From positions 1 through 32,332 of the forward strand of contig VFZP01000017.1 in the NCBI GenBank assembly GCA_016871115.1: a stretch of 32,332 nt of DNA, written 5' to 3'. Source of the stretch: Acidobacteriota bacterium (GTDB taxonomy: Bacteria > Acidobacteriota > Terriglobia > Bryobacterales > Bryobacteraceae). The notes under the pieces were generated by a model. It saw nothing but the letters and a program-made list of their open reading frames with translations, was not told the origin of the DNA and did no database searches. Below, piece by piece: positions 29,811 to 32,332 of this stretch (its first letter is position 1; each line of letters opens with the position of its first letter). The position numbers were made by a program, and so were the translations under genes.

Positions 29811-32332
29811 CTAGAACGCGTAACGCAAACCGAGTTGCGCGTTTCGCATGCCGCGCGTTCCGGTGATGCGGCCGAACTGGCGGCCAACGCCGGTCGCTGG
29901 ATCAACGCCGCCATCGAGCACGCCCACCGACGGACCGCCCCAGTTCGGGTGGTTCGGGAAGTTGAACGCTTCAAAGCGGAACTGCAGGCTGTGGCTTTCC
30001 CACGGCATCTTGAAGTTCTTCATGGCGCTGAAGTCCCACTGGAAGATGCCAGGCAGCGTGAGGGTGTTGCGGCCCACGGTGCCGAACAGTCCGTCGCGCG
30101 TGGGAGTGAATGCCCGGGTGTTGAACCAGCCGGACGGTCCACGCTGATCGCGCGGCAATTCCACGGTTTGGCCCGTGGCCGTCGGACGGTCGTTATTGCC
30201 GCCGGAGAACGACGGGTCGCCGCCGTTGAACAGAGTCTGACCGAAGCCGGTTTGCAGTGTGATGATACTGCCGAGTTGCCAGCCGCCCACGATGGCTTCG
30301 GCGAACGGATTGTCCACGTTCACCTTGCGGCCCTTGCCGATCGGCAGCTCCCACATACCCGACGTCACAAAACGCTGCCGCACGTCGAAGGCCGAGCGGC
30401 CGTATTCGCAGCGGCGGCAGTAGCTGTTCTGCGGGAAAAGCGTATCGTTGCCCTGCACGCGAATGCCGGACGAGGTATCGAGCGACTTCGACCAGGTGTA
30501 GCTAGTGAGGAACATCAGGCCGCTTGAGAAGCGCCGCGTGAGTTTCATGCCGAGCGAGTGGTAGTTGGCGTTGTTGGTGTTGTCCACCAGCTGGATGCGG
30601 CCGAAGTTGGAGAACGGCGCGCGCTGCACCACGGTGAGGCCGGTGAGCGGGTCGTTCAGACAGCGGTCGCGGCTCGGATCGCCCACGGCCGGTACGTTGC
30701 GGCAGGCAGGGAGCGATTCGTTCGGCGCGCGCAGACCTTCCAGGCGGTGGCTGATGTTGCCGATGTAGCCCACTTCGTACGTGAAGTTATTCAGGAACTC
30801 ACGCTGCAGGTTCAACAGGAATTGCATCGAGTAAGGCGTGCGGCGGTCAAACGGATTGGCGAACGTATAAGGGTTGAACACATTGGCCGTGCCCCCGGCG
30901 ATCGAAGCAAGCGCGTTACCCCAGTTCAGGTTCGGGAATGAGGGATCCGGGTTGGCGCGGAGACGCCCGGCGAGGTTGCGGGCCATGTCAAAACGCGGGT
31001 TGCCCGTGTCCTGCGAGTAAAACATGCCGGCGCCGGTGCGCAGCACGGTCTTCGAGTTGAGCTGGTAGCTGACGCCGATGCGCGGCGCCCAGTCGTTATT
31101 GTCACGGCCCACGAGGCGGTTGCCGAGCGAGCCGTCGCACTTCACGTCAATCGCGGGCCAGCGCAGGTTAATGCCTTCATAGCAGTTCTGGCGCGGCGCG
31201 CCTTGGCGCATGAAGAAGGGGTAGACGCTGCGGTCAGCGATATTCACCGGCCGGACGCGCGGCGGGTTGATATCGTTCGGTACAATGCCGTTGAACAACG
31301 TACCGGTGCGGTCCGTCCACGGCGGCGTGTTCTCATACCGCAAGCCCAGCGAGAGCGCGAGTTTGGTGGTGGCGCGCCATGTGTCGTCAATGTAGAACGC
31401 AAAGCCGGTGGAGCGGAACTGCGCCTTGGCGATCGACACCGCCGCTTCGGACTGATTCATCATGCCCAACAGGAAGTCCGCCATTGACGCGCCCGACGCG
31501 CCGGCCGCGGACGGGTTGCGGGTCTGCTGGCCACCGAACTGGAACTCGCCGCGGGCGAACTGATTGCCCACCTGGTTGTAGTCGTCGCGCCGCACTTCGC
31601 CACCGAACTTCAGACTGTGCTTGCCGCGGATCCAGCTCAGGTTGTTAATGAACTGGACGGCCGAGTTGTTGTTTTCATACGGCCCTTCGGAGCTGTTGCC
31701 GAAGCCGCTGAAGCCCACCATGCCGATAGCCGGGATACCCCATTGCACCTCCGGGCCGCTGGCGAGGCCGGGGATGCTGAGCGTGCCCACCACATCGCGG
31801 GTGAAGGCGAGTTCGGGACCAGTGGTGTTGTAGAACTTCGTACGGCCGAAACGGAACTCGTTGACCATGGTGTTGGTGATCACGCGCGTGTTGGTAAACG
31901 TCCACTGGTTGGCGTTGGTAATGATGGCCGTGCCGTTCAACGCCAGCGCCTGCGTGAGTTGGTTCTCATCGCTCCGGCTGTAGCGGCCAAACCACTGCGA
32001 CTTGGAAGATTCCACAAAGTCGAAGCGCTGGATGAACTGGTCCTTGTTGATGGGGCGGCCCAACTGCAATTGGTGATTGTTGGCGCCGGTGGGACCATTG
32101 GGCGCCGGGTAAAACTCCAGCAGCTTCACGGAAGTGGCTGCGATGCGCGACGACGGGATCTGATTGCCGGGGAATGGCTGGGCTGTGATGGCGGTGCCCT
32201 CGCGCGCACGGGTGGCCGGGTCAAATACACCGCCCGCGATCCCTGAGAAGTTGCCACTGCGCTGCTCGGCCGGAGGCAGAGTAAACAGGCTGAGGTTGGC
32301 GCGGCGCTGGCGGAACCACTCATAGTTGGTCA
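29811..32332 (-). CDS. Oar-like TonB-dependent receptor, C-terminal part; 5' end outside window
   Basis: About 840 residues of an outer-membrane beta-barrel, open without interruption from the right edge to a TAG at 29811. The visible part starts inside the barrel (NYEWFRQRRANLSLFTLPPA, GNFSGIAGGVFDP). Oar-family landmarks continue: KLLEFYPAPN, NEFRFGRTKFYN, LKFGGEVRRDDYNQ, WAPRIGVSYQLNSKTVLRTG, TYEVGYIGNISHRLEG and MFLTSYTWSKSLD. It ends LGLRYAF, with the terminal aromatic needed for BAM-dependent insertion. The N-terminal carboxypeptidase-regulatory and plug domains must lie outside. An in-frame GTG at 32129 is not the real start. Probable role: uptake or binding of large substrates; ligand unknown. 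The creatininase-like gene follows on the same strand. Confidence 0.92.
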   Translation of the reverse strand, partial: TNYEWFRQRRANLSLFTLPPAEQRSGNFSGIAGGVFDPATRAREGTAITAQPFPGNQIPSSRIAATSVKLLEFYPAPNGPTGANNHQLQLGRPINKDQFIQRFDFVESSKSQWFGRYSRSDENQLTQALALNGTAIITNANQWTFTNTRVITNTMVNEFRFGRTKFYNTTGPELAFTRDVVGTLSIPGLASGPEVQWGIPAIGMVGFSGFGNSSEGPYENNNSAVQFINNLSWIRGKHSLKFGGEVRRDDYNQVGNQFARGEFQFGGQQTRNPSAAGASGASMADFLLGMMNQSEAAVSIAKAQFRSTGFAFYIDDTWRATTKLALSLGLRYENTPPWTDRTGTLFNGIVPNDINPPRVRPVNIADRSVYPFFMRQGAPRQNCYEGINLRWPAIDVKCDGSLGNRLVGRDNNDWAPRIGVSYQLNSKTVLRTGAGMFYSQDTGNPRFDMARNLAGRLRANPDPSFPNLNWGNALASIAGGTANVFNPYTFANPFDRRTPYSMQFLLNLQREFLNNFTYEVGYIGNISHRLEGLRAPNESLPACRNVPAVGDPSRDRCLNDPLTGLTVVQRAPFSNFGRIQLVDNTNNANYHSLGMKLTRRFSSGLMFLTSYTWSKSLDTSSGIRVQGNDTLFPQNSYCRRCEYGRSAFDVRQRFVTSGMWELPIGKGRKVNVDNPFAEAIVGGWQLGSIITLQTGFGQTLFNGGDPSFSGGNNDRPTATGQTVELPRDQRGPSGWFNTRAFTPTRDGLFGTVGRNTLTLPGIFQWDFSAMKNFKMPWESHSLQFRFEAFNFPNHPNWGGPSVGVLDGGVDPATGVGRQFGRITGTRGMRNAQLGLRYAF

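Overview
The window is GC-rich and tightly packed. It reads as an Acidobacteriota chromosome segment, most like the Solibacter/Bryobacter lineage. That placement is inferred from the gene families: two Oar-like TonB-dependent receptors, secreted FG-GAP proteins, creatininase-family hydrolases, DSD1-type PLP enzymes and short degenerate palindromic intergenic repeats. No rRNA, tRNA, CRISPR array, transposase or phage gene was recognised.

Layout. 1-1661 (-): 5' part of a broken Oar-like receptor. 1732-6699 (-): a clpB-lon proteostasis operon behind an AT-rich, palindrome-rich control region. 7040-8727 (+): an M28 peptidase fused in frame to the C-terminus of an RND efflux pump, followed by a DUF2892 protein. 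A bidirectional terminator separates this from a secreted TPR-like protein (8795-10069, -). 10345-15584 (+): sodium:solute symporter, APC permease, a tiny AT-hook-like protein, an SDR oxidoreductase and a stand-alone Clp-type AAA+ ATPase. 15581-18415 (-): molybdopterin oxidoreductase and prepilin peptidase. 18416-18920: non-coding repeat cluster. 18921-21755 (-): HU-like protein, site-2-type M50 protease, GT2 and GT4 glycosyltransferases. 21812-23118 (+): flavin reductase and an interrupted membrane protein. 23161-25231: divergent Tat-exported PLP enzyme and creatininase. 25232-32332 (-): Kef-type antiporter, FG-GAP protein, secreted creatininase-like protein and a second Oar-like receptor running off the right edge.

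Functional themes are protein quality control (ClpB, Lon, a Clp-like ATPase, an M50 protease), solute and ion transport, cell-surface glycosylation, and exported hydrolases next to TonB receptors.

The most unusual property is the number of broken genes. Six of about 26 genes carry in-frame stops or single-base frameshifts, while long housekeeping genes are intact. Most of the indels sit in G/C runs. All the stops, and one lost start codon, can be explained by G:C to T:A changes. Whether this is real decay or a read/assembly artefact cannot be decided from the sequence alone. The strongest candidate for new biology is the single-ring Clp-like ATPase with a ClpP-type loop tripeptide.
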